A stretch of 64,000 nucleotides of DNA, taken from the NCBI GenBank assembly GCA_021771695.1, contig JAETON010000001.1, positions 100,848 through 164,847 on the forward strand, written 5' to 3'. This document shows, one piece after another, positions 1 through 10,308 of the stretch. The notes below the pieces were generated by a model. The model did no database searches and was not told where the DNA came from. It saw nothing but the letters and a program-made list of their open reading frames with translations. How positions within the stretch are numbered: position 1 is the stretch's first letter; each line of letters begins with the position of its first letter. The stretch is from Lachnospiraceae bacterium (GTDB taxonomy: Bacteria; Bacillota; Clostridia; Lachnospirales; Lachnospiraceae). The position numbers and the translations under genes are program-made.

Positions 1-170
1 TCGGAAAGTAAATCCTCATAAGAATAAATTTCTAAAATCCCGGATCCCCATTGCGGTAATGTAATACAATATAATCCCGGTATTCTTTTCCTCTTCTGAA
101 TTCTTTTTCTCAGAATATTTCTCTCCGGTTTTAATATTTCAGATATGTACACACCTTCTGCAATTTTCAT
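1..170 (-). CDS. Partial hypothetical protein (N-terminus only)
   Basis: The 5' end of a minus-strand gene that runs off the left edge. ATG at 168-170 is preceded by GGAGGG at good spacing. The 56 visible residues begin MKIAEGVYISEILKPERNIL, then a basic stretch (RKRIQKRKR) and a hydrophobic segment. There is no signal peptide and I recognise no family. It lies downstream of pyk on the same strand, separated by a probable terminator. Reality of the gene is supported by the start site and the open frame; function is unknown. Confidence 0.6.
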   Translation of the reverse strand, partial: MKIAEGVYISEILKPERNILRKRIQKRKRIPGLYCITLPQWGSGILEIYSYEDLLS

Positions 171-212
171 GATTCCCTCCTGCAATCGAAACAAAGCGGA
201 CGAATCCGCTCT

Positions 213-245
213 CAAATAAGAACGGGGATGCATCGCTACATCCCC
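213..245 (-). terminator. Probable terminator after pyk
   Basis: A 7-bp GC-rich stem (GGGGATG at 224-230 pairing with CATCCCC at 239-245) with an 8-nt loop lies about 25 nt past the pyk stop. On the minus strand it is followed by a T-rich but interrupted stretch, so termination may be only moderate. Confidence 0.45.
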
Positions 246-268
246 ATTTTATCATATATTTCTGTCGA

Positions 269-1702
269 TTATTCACCAATCTTAACGACTTTAATCATAT
301 TTGTCACACCTTTTCCACGGTGGTCAGCCGGTCCTCCTCCAGTCAATACCAAAATATCATCCTGATTTGCAAGACCTGCATCTAATACGATGTCTGTAGC
401 TTCATCCAAAATATCTTTGGTGGTTTCCGCTTTATGGGATTTAAACGGACGAACTCCCCAATATAACTGCATTTTACGAACTGCTGCCTCATCTGGTGAC
501 AATCCGATAATCTGTGCATCAGGTTTAAATTTGGATACAATTCTTGCTGTAAATCCAGACATACTGGAAGCCAAAATACATTTTGCATTCAAATTATGTG
601 CAGTCTGTACTGCAGAATAAGCAACTGCTGCGGAAATTCCGCGGCTTACATAAGCAAAACGATAATCTCTTACTTTTGTATCCAAATGAATCTCTGTAGA
701 AATCGCAATCTGATGCATCATACGAACTGCTTCTACCGGATGTTTTCCTTTTGCAGTTTCACCAGATAACATAATTGCATCTGTTCCATCATAAATGGCA
801 TTGGCAACGTCCGTAACTTCCGCTCTCGTTGGACGAGGGTTACGAATCATAGAATCCAGCATCTGTGTTGCGGTTACAACCGGCTTAAATGCTTTGTTAC
901 ATTTCTTGATAATTGCTTTCTGTAAGAATGGTACTTCTTCTGCCGGAATTTCAACGCCTAAGTCTCCACGTGCAATCATAACACCTTCGGATGCTTCAAT
1001 AATCGCATCAATATTTTCTACGCCTTCGATATTTTCAATCTTAGAAATAACACCTGCATGAGAATCATGTGCAGCAATAATATCATTAATTTCATTTACA
1101 GCATCTGCATTACGAATAAAAGAAGCCGCAATAAAATCAATTCCGTTTTCCAAACCAAATTCAATATCCGCTTTATCTTTTTCTGTAATAGAAGGAAGAT
1201 TTACTTTTACATTTGGTACATTCACACCTTTACGGCTTCCAAGCAGTCCGCCGTTTACAACTTCACATACGATATCTGTTCCATCTTTAATTTCTTTTAC
1301 GCGTAATTCAATCAAACCATCATCAATTAAGATTGTATTTCCTGCTTCCACATCCTCTGGAAGTTCAGCATATGTAATGCTGACAATTGCATCACTGCCT
1401 TCCACTTCTCTGGTTGTCAATACAAATTCCTGATTTTCTTTTAGTTCAACATCATCACCGCCTGCAAGTAATCCTGTACGGATTTCCGGACCCTTTGTAT
1501 CCAGTAAAATAGCAATCGGTAAGCCAAGTTCCTCTCTAAATTTCTTAATTCTTTTAATTCTTCCTAACTGCTCCTCGTGGTCTCCATGAGAAAAGTTCAG
1601 GCGGGCAATGTCCATTCCTTCCAGCATCAGCTGCTTTAATACAGCATCGTCATCTGTTGCTGGTCCCATAGTACAAATAATTTTAGTCTTTTTCGTTAGC
1701 AT
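269..1702 (-). CDS. pyk: Pyruvate kinase
   Basis: Converts phosphoenolpyruvate and ADP to pyruvate and ATP, the last step of glycolysis, in the cytoplasm. The 477-residue protein carries the family signatures in order: MDIARLNFSHGDHEEQ near residue 30, DTKGPEIRTG near 68, MIARGDLGVEIPAEEVPF near 243, the TATQMLDSM region near 280 and GTDAIMLSGETAKG near 310. The length matches the short bacterial form that lacks the extra C-terminal PEP-utiliser domain found in Bacillus. The ATG at 1702 is preceded by AAAGGAG. It is the last gene of a minus-strand run (rhomboid-like, corA) with a 36-nt gap upstream, so readthrough from the corA promoter is possible. Confidence 0.97.
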   Translation of the reverse strand: MLTKKTKIICTMGPATDDDAVLKQLMLEGMDIARLNFSHGDHEEQLGRIKRIKKFREELGLPIAILLDTKGPEIRTGLLAGGDDVELKENQEFVLTTREVEGSDAIVSITYAELPEDVEAGNTILIDDGLIELRVKEIKDGTDIVCEVVNGGLLGSRKGVNVPNVKVNLPSITEKDKADIEFGLENGIDFIAASFIRNADAVNEINDIIAAHDSHAGVISKIENIEGVENIDAIIEASEGVMIARGDLGVEIPAEEVPFLQKAIIKKCNKAFKPVVTATQMLDSMIRNPRPTRAEVTDVANAIYDGTDAIMLSGETAKGKHPVEAVRMMHQIAISTEIHLDTKVRDYRFAYVSRGISAAVAYSAVQTAHNLNAKCILASSMSGFTARIVSKFKPDAQIIGLSPDEAAVRKMQLYWGVRPFKSHKAETTKDILDEATDIVLDAGLANQDDILVLTGGGPADHRGKGVTNMIKVVKIGE

Positions 1703-1738
1703 AGTGTTCTCCTTTAAAATTCATATAATATTAATAAC

Positions 1739-2608
1739 TCACCTTTTTACATGCTTATGGGTAAACAAATGATCTTGACAGTATTCGTAATCCCCATCGC
1801 ATTTGGAACAATAACGGAATTCCAGTGCTGGATCGTCAAGTTCCGTACGGTGGCATATTGCACATTCATGTACAGCACCGTTTTTCTTATGCCCTCTGGA
1901 AGCTTTGGTCTGAAAATCTTTCCGCCGTCTCTTTCCTGATACTTTCCCGGCAAAAGACGCCCCCCGGCTTTTTATTTTCTTCATAGAAAAGAAAAATAAT
2001 AAAAAATTCAACAAAGCCACTATAATAGATACTTTAACTGAAATTCCAGGAACTGTAAAGCCTGATTTCAAAAAAATGCACGTAAGGTACAAACCGTCTA
2101 AATATGCCAGCCACTTTACACGAATCGGAAGTATCATATAAAGATACACCTGCATATCCGGAAACATCATGGCATATGCCAGAAACAACGTAATATTCAG
2201 ATAAAAAGTATCCATATATACTGCGGCTCCTGCCAGTTCTCCTCCAGAAAAAGCAAGTGCTGCATATGTAAGGAACGCTCCTAAAATAGTTCCTAACACT
2301 CCAATAAAATAATACATGTTAAACCGAAAGCTTCCCCATACCTGTTCTAAAGAAGATGCAATCGAATAATAAAACAGTAAAACAAAAATAATAAAAAACA
2401 GACTGGTATTCGGACCTATCAGCAAAAATGTAACTAAACGCCATACCTGTCCATGAAGAATCAAATAAGGATTCAAATTCAGCATAAAGTACAATTCCGG
2501 TGAAACTCTCTGAATTACATAACCAATTGCATATAAAAGTACAATTATTTTCGGAAGATTGGGGATCGCATATTTCCCAAACTTCTCTTCCAATCTATTC
2601 AGCCACAT
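1739..2608 (-). CDS. Rhomboid-like membrane protein with C-terminal zinc-ribbon motif
   Basis: A 289-residue integral membrane protein with about six hydrophobic segments between residues 20 and 215. The segment order and the NLNPYLILHGQVWRLVTFLL motif recall the rhomboid/TMEM115-like fold. I do not see a rhomboid GxSG serine or partner histidine, so it is probably not a protease. After a basic linker (residues 218-245) the C-terminus holds CAICH and CSKCDGDYEYCQDH, a likely zinc site on the cytoplasmic side. It sits 18 nt downstream of corA and upstream of pyk on the same strand. Function unknown; membrane topology is inferred. Confidence 0.75.
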   Translation of the reverse strand: MWLNRLEEKFGKYAIPNLPKIIVLLYAIGYVIQRVSPELYFMLNLNPYLILHGQVWRLVTFLLIGPNTSLFFIIFVLLFYYSIASSLEQVWGSFRFNMYYFIGVLGTILGAFLTYAALAFSGGELAGAAVYMDTFYLNITLFLAYAMMFPDMQVYLYMILPIRVKWLAYLDGLYLTCIFLKSGFTVPGISVKVSIIVALLNFLLFFFSMKKIKSRGASFAGKVSGKRRRKDFQTKASRGHKKNGAVHECAICHRTELDDPALEFRYCSKCDGDYEYCQDHLFTHKHVKR

Positions 2609-2626
2609 AACAAACCTTTCTTAATC

Positions 2627-3559
2627 TCAAAACATTTTTTTCTTTCCTAAAATAATACCACCAATAACAGTGAAAATTAAAGAAGAAATCACCAAAACAG
2701 CAAATCCATAAGGCGATTTTGCCAAAGGAACCGGTACATTCATTCCCCAAAAGCTGGCAATCATCGTTGGTATGGACATGACAATCGTAATAACCGCCAA
2801 TACTTTCATGACAATATTTAGATTATTGGAAATAACAGAGGCATATGCATCCATGGTCCCGCTTAAAATGTTGCTGTAAATATCCGCCATTTCAATTGCC
2901 TGCTTGTTCTCAATAATAACATCATCCAGCAGTTCTTCATCTTCCGGATACTGTTTGATTCTATCATTCTTTAACAATTTTTCCAAAACCAATTCATTTC
3001 CCCGTAATGATGTAGAAAAATACACCAAACTCTTTTCCAGCTCTAAAAGTTCAATCAGTTCTTGATTTTTCGTAGAAATATGGAGCTGCTTTTCTACCTC
3101 ATCACTTTTCTTATCAATAGAACGCAGATACTGAAGATATAAGGAAGCATTTCGATAAAGAATCTGTAAAATAAATCTTGTACGCTTAAATGTCCAAAAG
3201 TTCCGCACCCTGCCGTCACGAAAATCAGATAAAACCGGAGTATCCATCAGACAAACGGTAATAATCACGTCTTGTCCTAAAATAATGCCGCACGGAATTG
3301 TTAGAAAATATTCTTTTTCTTTTCTTTCTTCTGTTACCGGAATATCCACGATAATCAATGTATAATCATCTTCTACCTCAATACGTGATCGTTCTTCTTC
3401 ATCCAAAGGAGCTTTCAAATGATCAAGCTCAATCTTATGGTCTCTGGCTACTTGAACCAATTCTGATGCCGTAGGATGGATCAAAGATACCCATGTACCT
3501 TCCATAGGCTCACTGATTTCATTGATTTGATGATCCATTGTACGATAATACTTAATCAT
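2627..3559 (-). CDS. corA: CorA-family magnesium/divalent cation transporter
   Basis: Channel-like Mg2+ (or Co2+/Ni2+) transporter of the inner membrane. The 310-residue protein has a large N-terminal cytoplasmic domain and two C-terminal membrane segments. The first segment ends in the diagnostic GMN motif (SFWGMNVPVP), and the chain ends in a basic GKKKMF tail. A longer reading frame extends to 3604, but ATG at 3559 is preceded by AAAGGAGG six bases upstream and is the better start. A consensus promoter lies directly upstream (3632-3660). The adjacent rhomboid-like gene follows after 18 nt, suggesting cotranscription. Confidence 0.92.
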   Translation of the reverse strand: MIKYYRTMDHQINEISEPMEGTWVSLIHPTASELVQVARDHKIELDHLKAPLDEEERSRIEVEDDYTLIIVDIPVTEERKEKEYFLTIPCGIILGQDVIITVCLMDTPVLSDFRDGRVRNFWTFKRTRFILQILYRNASLYLQYLRSIDKKSDEVEKQLHISTKNQELIELLELEKSLVYFSTSLRGNELVLEKLLKNDRIKQYPEDEELLDDVIIENKQAIEMADIYSNILSGTMDAYASVISNNLNIVMKVLAVITIVMSIPTMIASFWGMNVPVPLAKSPYGFAVLVISSLIFTVIGGIILGKKKMF

Positions 3560-3631
3560 AACTGCCTCCTTTTTGCAGCGGTGCCAAATCCCTGCCGGCA
3601 TCATGCACCGCTCTTTTGCATATCTTATTTT

Positions 3632-3660
3632 ATTATAAATAACTCATTTTGCTTTGTCAA
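3632..3660 (-). promoter_or_regulatory. Sigma-A promoter for corA
   Basis: On the minus strand TTGACA (3655-3660) and TATAAT (3632-3637) are separated by exactly 17 bases. It lies between the LysM gene and corA and overlaps the 3' end of the LysM gene. No dyad is evident around it. Confidence 0.8.
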
Positions 3661-3988
3661 TTAACACTACTGTACCAACCGGCAAGGACAAATCCCTTAT
3701 TTTTTTGTTAGATTTTGCCAAATTTTCCACTGTAGTTTTGTTAGATTTTGCTATACCAAGTACCGTATCTCCTTTTTTTACAACATAAGGCACAAATGCT
3801 CCAGATACCACTGGCGTAAATCCCGGTATACAAAGTTCATCCCCCGGCTGTAAATTGTACACATTGACATATGGATTCCGAAGCATAATATCTTTCACTC
3901 GGATTCCATAAGTAACTGCAATCTGATAAAGCGTATCTTTTTCTTTTACTACATAAATACTTCCATTACATTTTTTCTGGTCTGCCAT
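3644..3988 (-). CDS. Double LysM-domain protein
   Basis: A 114-residue protein made almost entirely of two LysM modules: residues about 11-57 (YVVKEKDTLYQIAVTYGI ... LQPGDELCIPG) and about 68-112 (YVVKKGDTVLGIAKSN ... LPVGTVVLI). LysM domains bind N-acetylglucosamine-containing glycans such as peptidoglycan. There is no signal peptide or membrane segment, so it would be cytoplasmic, spore-associated or exported by an unusual route. Spore-coat proteins of the SafA type also use LysM, but that link is only inference. It is divergent from the large activase-like gene across 158 bp. Confidence 0.85.
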   Translation of the reverse strand: MADQKKCNGSIYVVKEKDTLYQIAVTYGIRVKDIMLRNPYVNVYNLQPGDELCIPGFTPVVSGAFVPYVVKKGDTVLGIAKSNKTTVENLAKSNKKIRDLSLPVGTVVLIDKAK

Positions 3989-4075
3989 GCTGCTTCCCCT
4001 GCTTTTTTATTAGATTATGCCGTTCTTCCTTTTTGTTTCCATTATTTTCACCAAAAAAAATAATTATATTCCTAT

Positions 4076-4103
4076 TTGCAAATATATTATTTTCGATTAT
4101 AAT
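4076..4103 (+). promoter_or_regulatory. Promoter for the activase-like gene
   Basis: TTGCAA (4076-4081) and TATAAT (4098-4103) with 16-base spacing, 43 bases upstream of the ATG at 4147. An AGAGG ribosome site follows at the expected place. Confidence 0.7.
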
Positions 4104-4146
4104 AAGGAATAATGTTCATGCAAATTAGAAAGAGGTATACGAAAAG

Positions 4147-7100
4147 ATGAAACGATTAGGAATTGATATTGGCTCTACAACAGTCAAAGTCGCTGTGATT
4201 GACGAACAGCATAATATACTTTTCTCAGATTACCAAAGACATTTTGCAAAAATTCAGGAAACTTTAGCTTCCTTATTAAAAAAAGCAAAAGACCAAATCG
4301 GAGAAACTGATTTTGCTCCAACCGTTACCGGTTCAGGTGGTCTTTCTATTTCATCCTATTTAGAAATTCCTTTCTGTCAGGAAGTTGTTTGTGTATCCAC
4401 TGCACTGCAGGATTATGCACCTCGTACTGATGTGGCAATCGAGCTTGGCGGAGAAGATGCAAAAATTATTTATTTTACCAATGGAATTGACCAGAGAATG
4501 AATGGTGTCTGTGCCGGAGGAACCGGATCATTTATTGACCAGATGGCTTCCTTATTACAGACCGATGTTTCCGGTTTAAACGAATATGCAAAGGGATATG
4601 ATACCATTTACCCAATTGCAGCCCGCTGTGGTGTATTTGCCAAATCTGATATTCAGCCTCTCATTAATGAAGGGGCAACCAAAGAAAATCTTGCTGCTTC
4701 TATTTTTCAGGCAGTTGTTAATCAGACCATCAGCGGTCTGGCATGTGGGAAACCAATCCGTGGAAACGTCGCTTTCCTTGGAGGGCCGCTGCATTTTCTA
4801 TCTGAATTAAAAGAGGCATTTATTCGTACTTTGGAGCTAAAAGACGAAGAAATAATTGCACCGACACATTCTCATTTATTTGCAGCTGTCGGCGCCGCAC
4901 TAAATGCAAAAGAAGATGTCACAACCAATTTTGAAGATTTATTAAAACACTTTGATAATAAAATTCAATTACAGCAGGAAGTTGACCGCTTGGAACCTTT
5001 GTTTGCCAGCAAGCAGGAATACCAAAGTTTTACCAAAGAACATAACCGCCACATTGTAAAACGAGGCAGCTTATCTACATATAAAGGAAACTGCTATCTT
5101 GGAATTGATGCCGGATCAACTACAACAAAAGTTGCTTTAGCCGGAGAAGACGGAGAATTATTATACAGCTATTACAACAACAATAACGGAAGTCCGTTAC
5201 ATGCTGTCATTGAAGCTCTCCACGAAATTAATGAACAAATGCCGGAAACTGCGAAAATTGTATGTTCCTGCTCTACCGGATATGGAGAACACTTGATCAA
5301 AGCCGCCTTAAATTTGGATTATGGCGAAGTTGAAACAATCGCACATTATTATGCAGCCGCATTTTTTGATCCGGAAGTTGACTGTATCTTAGATATCGGC
5401 GGACAGGATATGAAGTGTATCCAGATTAAAAACGGCGTTGTCGATAATGTACTATTGAATGAAGCATGTTCTTCCGGATGCGGTTCTTTCATCGAAACTT
5501 TTGCAAAATCTTTAAATCACTCGGTAGAAGAATTCGCAAAAGTTGCTTTAACTGCACCAAATCCAATTGATCTTGGTTCCCGCTGCACCGTATTTATGAA
5601 TTCAAAAGTAAAACAGGCACAAAAAGAAGGTGCCAGCGTCGGTGATATTTCTGCCGGCCTCGCCTATTCTGTTATCAAAAATGCTTTATATAAAGTAATT
5701 AAGCTGACAGATCCAAGCGATCTTGGAAAACATATCGTTGTACAAGGCGGTACTTTTTATAATGATGCTGTTTTGCGTAGTTTTGAACGTATTTCCGGCT
5801 GTCATGCAGTACGTCCGGATATTGCCGGAATTATGGGAGCTTTTGGTTCTGCATTAATTGCAAGAGAACGTTACGAAAAAGGTATGAAAACTTCTATGCT
5901 TCCATTGGAAGAAATTTTTGCAATGAGCGTGGATACATCCATGACAAGATGTAAAGGATGCACCAATCATTGTCTTTTAACCATTAACAAATTCTCCAAT
6001 GGTCGGCGTTATATTACCGGAAACCGCTGCGAACGCGGCATTGGAAAAGAACCAAATGCAGAACATGTACCAAATTTATATGATTACAAACTCCATCGTA
6101 CCTTTGATTATGAACCGCTGTCCAAAGAGCAGGCATCCCGCGGCATGATTGGTATTCCAAGAGTTTTAAACATTTACGAAAACTATCCGTTCTGGTATAC
6201 ATTCTTCACAGAACTTGGATTCCAAGTTATCATTTCCCCGGAATCTTCCCGTAAGATTTATGAATTGGGAATTGAATCCATTCCAAGCGAATCTGAATGT
6301 TATCCGGCAAAACTTGCACACGGTCATGTCATGTGGCTGATCAAGCAGGGAATTAAAGATATTTTCTATCCATGTATTCCATATGAACGTGATGAAACAG
6401 CTGATGCTAACAATCACTATAATTGTCCGATTGTTACTTCTTATGCTGAAAACATCAAAAACAACATGGAAGAATTGGAAACTGAACAGATTAATTTCAT
6501 GAATCCATTCTTAGCACTGGATAATGAAGACGCATTAAAATCCCGCCTGTTGGAAGAAATGCAGAAATATTTTGAAGTAACTTCAGACGAAGTAGAACAT
6601 GCTGTTACTTTAGCTTATAAAGAACTGAATCAAGCAAGAATTGATATTCAAAATAAGGGCGAAGAAGTTCTGGCTTATTTAGCAGAAACCGGACGTACCG
6701 GTATCGTTTTATGCGGACGGCCTTACCATATTGATCCTGAAATCAACCATGGTATTCCAGAATTAATTAATTCTTACGGAATTGCTGTTTTAACAGAGGA
6801 CTCTATTTCACATTTATCCAAAGTGGAACGTCCGATCAATGTTTCCGACCAGTGGATGTATCATTCCAGATTATACTCTGCTGCTAATTATGCCAAGGGA
6901 AATAAACAATTAGAAGTCATTCAATTAAATTCCTTTGGATGCGGATTAGATGCCGTTACCACCGATACCGTCAAAGACATTTTGACAAAATCAGGCCGTA
7001 TCTATACTGTATTAAAGATTGATGAAGTCAACAACTTAGGAGCTGCAAGAATTCGTATCCGCTCTTTGATTAGTGCGGTCCGTGTTCGTAAAAAACATAA

Positions 7101-8364
7101 AATCGAACCAAAACCGGTTTCCGCTGCCATTAAGCGTGTAGAATTTACCAAAGAAATGCGGAAAGATTACACCCTTTTAGTTCCGCAGATGTCTCCGATT
7201 CATTTTGAATTTTTAGAACCTGCTCTAAAAGCCTGCGGTTATAACGTCAAAGTACTAAAACAAGGCGGTATGGATGATGTAAACACCGGATTAAAATATG
7301 TAAATAATGATGCCTGCTATCCTTCTTTAATTGTCATTGGACAGCTGATGAATGCATTATTATCTGGAAAATATGACACAAACAAAGTTGCTTTAGTTAT
7401 TTCCCAGACTGGCGGCGGATGCCGTGCAACCAACTATATCAGCTTTATCCGCCGTGCTTTAGAAAAAGCCGGATTCGGACATATTCCAGTGGTCGGATTA
7501 AGTGCACAGGGAATTGAAAAAAACAGCGGTTTCAAATTCACACCTGGTCTTTTGAACCGTGCCGTGCAGGCAGTTGTATATGGCGACGTCTTTATGCGTG
7601 TGGTATACCGCACCCGCCCATATGAAGCGAAAAAAGGCTCCGTCAATAAATTACACAGACAATGGGCAGCAAAATGTAAACGTGACGTCGCCAAAGGAAA
7701 CTTCTTAACATTCCAGAAAAACATCCGCGGCATTATTCGAGATTTTGACCGTATTCCGTTAAAAGACATTAAGAAACCCCGTGTTGGTATTGTAGGTGAA
7801 ATTCTCGTAAAATTCCTTCCGGATGCAAACAACCATTTAGTTGAACTTCTGGAAAGAGAAGGTGCGGAAGCTGTTGTACCAGATTTGTTAGACTTCTTTA
7901 TGTACAGCTTTTACAACAGCAACTTTAAATACCGCTATCTTGGAAAACCAAAGAAAACGGCTGTTATTTCCAATTCCGCCATTTGGATTGTAGAACGTTA
8001 CCGCCAGACTTTAAGAAAAGAACTGGCAAAGAGTAAACGTTTTGAAGCACCTGCATATATTAAAGATTTGGCTGCTTATGCAAATCCATTTGTTTCCATT
8101 GGAAACCAAACCGGAGAAGGATGGTTCCTGACTGGAGAAATGATTGAGTTGATACACAGCGGTGCTCCAAACATCGTATGTACTCAGCCGTTTGCCTGCC
8201 TGCCAAACCACGTGGTAGGAAAAGGAGTAATCAAAGAACTCCGTCAGTCCTTCCCAGAAGCAAACATCGTAGCCATCGACTATGACCCGGGGGCCAGCGA
8301 AGTTAACCAGATCAACCGAATCAAATTAATGCTATCTGCAGCAGAAAAGAATTTAGAATCATAA
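4147..8364 (+). CDS. 2-hydroxyacyl-CoA dehydratase activase-related protein (BadF/BadG plus DUF2229)
   Basis: A very large (1,405 residues) protein combining two ASKHA-type ATPase activase domains with a dehydratase-like region. The first ATPase domain starts [15 protein letters not shown] and contains the Cys-bearing [14 protein letters not shown], near residue 120. The second starts near 318 ([13 protein letters not shown]) and contains [12 protein letters not shown] and [13 protein letters not shown]. In HgdC-type activases the equivalent Cys residues hold a [4Fe-4S] cluster bridging a dimer; here both halves lie in one chain. A Cys cluster follows (RCKGCTNHC ... NRCERG, near 600), then DUF2229/HgdB-like sequence with [14 protein letters not shown] and GGGCRATNY. 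The true substrate is unknown: no dehydratase A/B subunits are nearby. It has its own promoter and terminator, so it is monocistronic. Confidence 0.9.
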   Translation: MKRLGIDIGSTTVKVAVIDEQHNILFSDYQRHFAKIQETLASLLKKAKDQIGETDFAPTVTGSGGLSISSYLEIPFCQEVVCVSTALQDYAPRTDVAIELGGEDAKIIYFTNGIDQRMNGVCAGGTGSFIDQMASLLQTDVSGLNEYAKGYDTIYPIAARCGVFAKSDIQPLINEGATKENLAASIFQAVVNQTISGLACGKPIRGNVAFLGGPLHFLSELKEAFIRTLELKDEEIIAPTHSHLFAAVGAALNAKEDVTTNFEDLLKHFDNKIQLQQEVDRLEPLFASKQEYQSFTKEHNRHIVKRGSLSTYKGNCYLGIDAGSTTTKVALAGEDGELLYSYYNNNNGSPLHAVIEALHEINEQMPETAKIVCSCSTGYGEHLIKAALNLDYGEVETIAHYYAAAFFDPEVDCILDIGGQDMKCIQIKNGVVDNVLLNEACSSGCGSFIETFAKSLNHSVEEFAKVALTAPNPIDLGSRCTVFMNSKVKQAQKEGASVGDISAGLAYSVIKNALYKVIKLTDPSDLGKHIVVQGGTFYNDAVLRSFERISGCHAVRPDIAGIMGAFGSALIARERYEKGMKTSMLPLEEIFAMSVDTSMTRCKGCTNHCLLTINKFSNGRRYITGNRCERGIGKEPNAEHVPNLYDYKLHRTFDYEPLSKEQASRGMIGIPRVLNIYENYPFWYTFFTELGFQVIISPESSRKIYELGIESIPSESECYPAKLAHGHVMWLIKQGIKDIFYPCIPYERDETADANNHYNCPIVTSYAENIKNNMEELETEQINFMNPFLALDNEDALKSRLLEEMQKYFEVTSDEVEHAVTLAYKELNQARIDIQNKGEEVLAYLAETGRTGIVLCGRPYHIDPEINHGIPELINSYGIAVLTEDSISHLSKVERPINVSDQWMYHSRLYSAANYAKGNKQLEVIQLNSFGCGLDAVTTDTVKDILTKSGRIYTVLKIDEVNNLGAARIRIRSLISAVRVRKKHKIEPKPVSAAIKRVEFTKEMRKDYTLLVPQMSPIHFEFLEPALKACGYNVKVLKQGGMDDVNTGLKYVNNDACYPSLIVIGQLMNALLSGKYDTNKVALVISQTGGGCRATNYISFIRRALEKAGFGHIPVVGLSAQGIEKNSGFKFTPGLLNRAVQAVVYGDVFMRVVYRTRPYEAKKGSVNKLHRQWAAKCKRDVAKGNFLTFQKNIRGIIRDFDRIPLKDIKKPRVGIVGEILVKFLPDANNHLVELLEREGAEAVVPDLLDFFMYSFYNSNFKYRYLGKPKKTAVISNSAIWIVERYRQTLRKELAKSKRFEAPAYIKDLAAYANPFVSIGNQTGEGWFLTGEMIELIHSGAPNIVCTQPFACLPNHVVGKGVIKELRQSFPEANIVAIDYDPGASEVNQINRIKLMLSAAEKNLES

Positions 8365-8373
8365 AAAATATAG

Positions 8374-8454
8374 AAAAACACATGTTCCACAACCACTTCC
8401 TTCGCCTAACGGCTTGGTCTGGATGGTTTGTGGCCCATGTGTTTTTGTTTTCCA
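8374..8454 (+). terminator. Intrinsic terminator of the activase-like gene
   Basis: A long stem: AAAACACATG near 8374 pairs with CATGTGTTTT near 8437, with inner pairing of CCACAACC and GGTTTGTGG, followed by a T-rich run. The adjacent A-rich left side could also allow weak function in the other direction. The remaining 8455-8598 stretch is AT-rich, with no gene I can support. Confidence 0.85.
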
Positions 8455-8598
8455 CTTTTTCTATTTGAAGCGGTATAAATATTTCTAATGCATAATTTTT
8501 ATATTCTAATATAAATGCAATGAAAGACTCTTATTTATCTCAAAAAACTCGTATATTTATTTAATTGATTATCCATACTGATTTTGAGGTGATAACAA

Positions 8599-8790
8599 AT
8601 GAATCAAAACAACGAAATGCCCATAGGACTTGCTATGGAATTAGCAAAAAACTCGAAAGCTATGGAACAATTTTCCTCCCTCTCCAAATCTGAACAAAAC
8701 TCCGTTATTGAACATGCCCGCCATGTTCACAGCCAAAAAGAAATGCAGAATTTTATATCCACATTCCTGCTTTTTGACCGTTATAGTTAA
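8599..8790 (+). CDS. Small conserved-type hypothetical protein
   Basis: A 63-residue protein beginning MNQNNEMPIGLAMELAKNSK with a clear GAGGTG ribosome site eight bases before the ATG. The second half (SSLSKSEQNSVIEHARHVHS then QKEMQNFI) is predicted helical and resembles a short helical tail seen in many small clostridial proteins. No signal peptide, no Cys and no known catalytic motif. It stands alone between the activase terminator and the convergent hisF. Function unknown; that it is a real gene rests on the start context and residue composition. Confidence 0.65.
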   Translation: MNQNNEMPIGLAMELAKNSKAMEQFSSLSKSEQNSVIEHARHVHSQKEMQNFISTFLLFDRYS

Positions 8791-8889
8791 ATTTATTTCT
8801 CCATGGTATACTATCTTTTTATAATTTAATACATTTTATCTTTTTGCTAAAATTTCTGCCAAAATAGTTGCGGCATCTTCAATAAATTC

Positions 8890-9651
8890 TTATCTGCGGA
8901 CACTGATTCCACGCTCTGCCAGATAATCTTTTAAATCAGAAATTTTTAATTCATTAAAATGGAACAAAGAAGCTGCCAATGCGGCATCTGCTTTTCCTTC
9001 CGTTAAAGTATCATAAAAATGTTCTTTTGTTCCCGCACCGCCAGATGCGATTACCGGAATATCTACATTATCCGCAATGATTCTCGTCAATTCATTATCA
9101 TATCCGGCTTTCGTTCCGTCACAGTCCATACTGGTTAAAAGAATCTCTCCGGCACCCCGCCGATTTGCTTCCATAGCCCATTCAACTGCATCCAAACCTA
9201 CGTCAATTCGTCCGCCGTTTTTATAAACATTCCAACCAGAACCATCTGCCCGTCTTTTGGCATCAATAGCTACCACTACGCACTGGCTTCCAAATTTATC
9301 TGCTGCATCACTGATTAAATCCGGCGTATTAATGGCAGAAGAATTAATAGAAATCTTATCTGCCCCTTCTCTTAAAATTGCTTTAAAATCATCAACCGTG
9401 CGAATTCCGCCGCCTACCGTAAATGGGATAAATACAGTCTCTGCTACCTTTCGCACCATATCAATCATAATATTTCTAGCATCGGAAGACGCTGTAATGT
9501 CCAAGAATACCAATTCATCCGCTCCTGCTTTATCATAAGCTGCGCCAATAGCTACCGGATCTCCGGCATCAATTAAATTCACAAAATTTACACCCTTTAC
9601 AACACGTCCGCCTTTTACATCCAAACATGGAATAATTCTCTTTGTATGCAT
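8890..9651 (-). CDS. hisF: Imidazole glycerol phosphate synthase, cyclase subunit HisF
   Basis: Cyclase half of the HisH-HisF complex. It uses ammonia delivered from HisH to convert PRFAR into imidazole glycerol phosphate and AICAR in histidine biosynthesis. The (beta/alpha)8 barrel shows the catalytic Asp in [15 protein letters not shown] near the N-terminus, the phosphate-binding FTVGGGIRT and [12 protein letters not shown] segments, and a second catalytic Asp in [16 protein letters not shown] at 9651 has AGGAGGG upstream and is preferred over a longer frame starting at 9672. hisH ends only 10 nt upstream, so the pair is cotranscribed. No other his gene is visible in the window. Confidence 0.96.
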   Translation of the reverse strand: MHTKRIIPCLDVKGGRVVKGVNFVNLIDAGDPVAIGAAYDKAGADELVFLDITASSDARNIMIDMVRKVAETVFIPFTVGGGIRTVDDFKAILREGADKISINSSAINTPDLISDAADKFGSQCVVVAIDAKRRADGSGWNVYKNGGRIDVGLDAVEWAMEANRRGAGEILLTSMDCDGTKAGYDNELTRIIADNVDIPVIASGGAGTKEHFYDTLTEGKADAALAASLFHFNELKISDLKDYLAERGISVRR

Positions 9652-9661
9652 ACCGTCCCTC

Positions 9662-10267
9662 CTATAGTGCAACGAAATTCTTGAGTATCTGAAGTCCTAC
9701 TGTACTGCTTTTTTCCGGGTGGAACTGACACGCAAATACATTATCTTTTTCCACTGATGCGTGAATAGTTACTCCATATTCTGTTGTCGCTGCCACAATA
9801 CTCTCATCATCTGCTTTCAAAAAATAAGAATGAACAAAATATACATAAGGATCTGCTTCTAAGCCTTGAAACAGTTTTGCCCCTTCTTTTATTTTGATAT
9901 TATTCCATCCCATATGCGGAATTTTTAAATCTCCTTGTTTGGGAATTCTTACAATCTTCCCCGGCAGAAGTCCAAGCCCTTTCACTCCCGGTGCCTCATC
10001 ACTGCTTTCAAACATTAGTTGCAGTCCAAGACATATTCCAAGAAACGGAATTTTCTTTTCCACAACTTCATGAATCGTATCCACCAGTCCATACTGATGC
10101 AGCTTTTCCATAGCATCTCCAAAAGCACCCACTCCCGGAAGAATCACTTTATCACTCTTTAATATTTCCTCACGATCTCTGGTTATTACTGCTTTTTCGC
10201 CCAGAAAATTCAAAGCTTTCTCTACGCTTTTAATATTCCCGGCATCATAATCAATGATTGCAATCAT
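9662..10267 (-). CDS. hisH: Imidazole glycerol phosphate synthase, glutaminase subunit HisH
   Basis: Class I glutamine amidotransferase supplying ammonia to HisF. The 201-residue protein starts [19 protein letters not shown]. It has the nucleophile Cys in [13 protein letters not shown] near residue 80 and the His/Glu pair in [11 protein letters not shown] near 185. The ATG at 10267 is preceded by GAGGAGA; the longer frame to 10300 lacks such a site. It lies directly upstream of hisF and 41 nt downstream of a sirtuin-like gene on the same strand. Confidence 0.96.
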   Translation of the reverse strand: MIAIIDYDAGNIKSVEKALNFLGEKAVITRDREEILKSDKVILPGVGAFGDAMEKLHQYGLVDTIHEVVEKKIPFLGICLGLQLMFESSDEAPGVKGLGLLPGKIVRIPKQGDLKIPHMGWNNIKIKEGAKLFQGLEADPYVYFVHSYFLKADDESIVAATTEYGVTIHASVEKDNVFACQFHPEKSSTVGLQILKNFVAL

Positions 10268-10308
10268 ACGCTGTCTCCTCTTCCACTTTTGTTCTTCCAT
10301 CAGAATTC

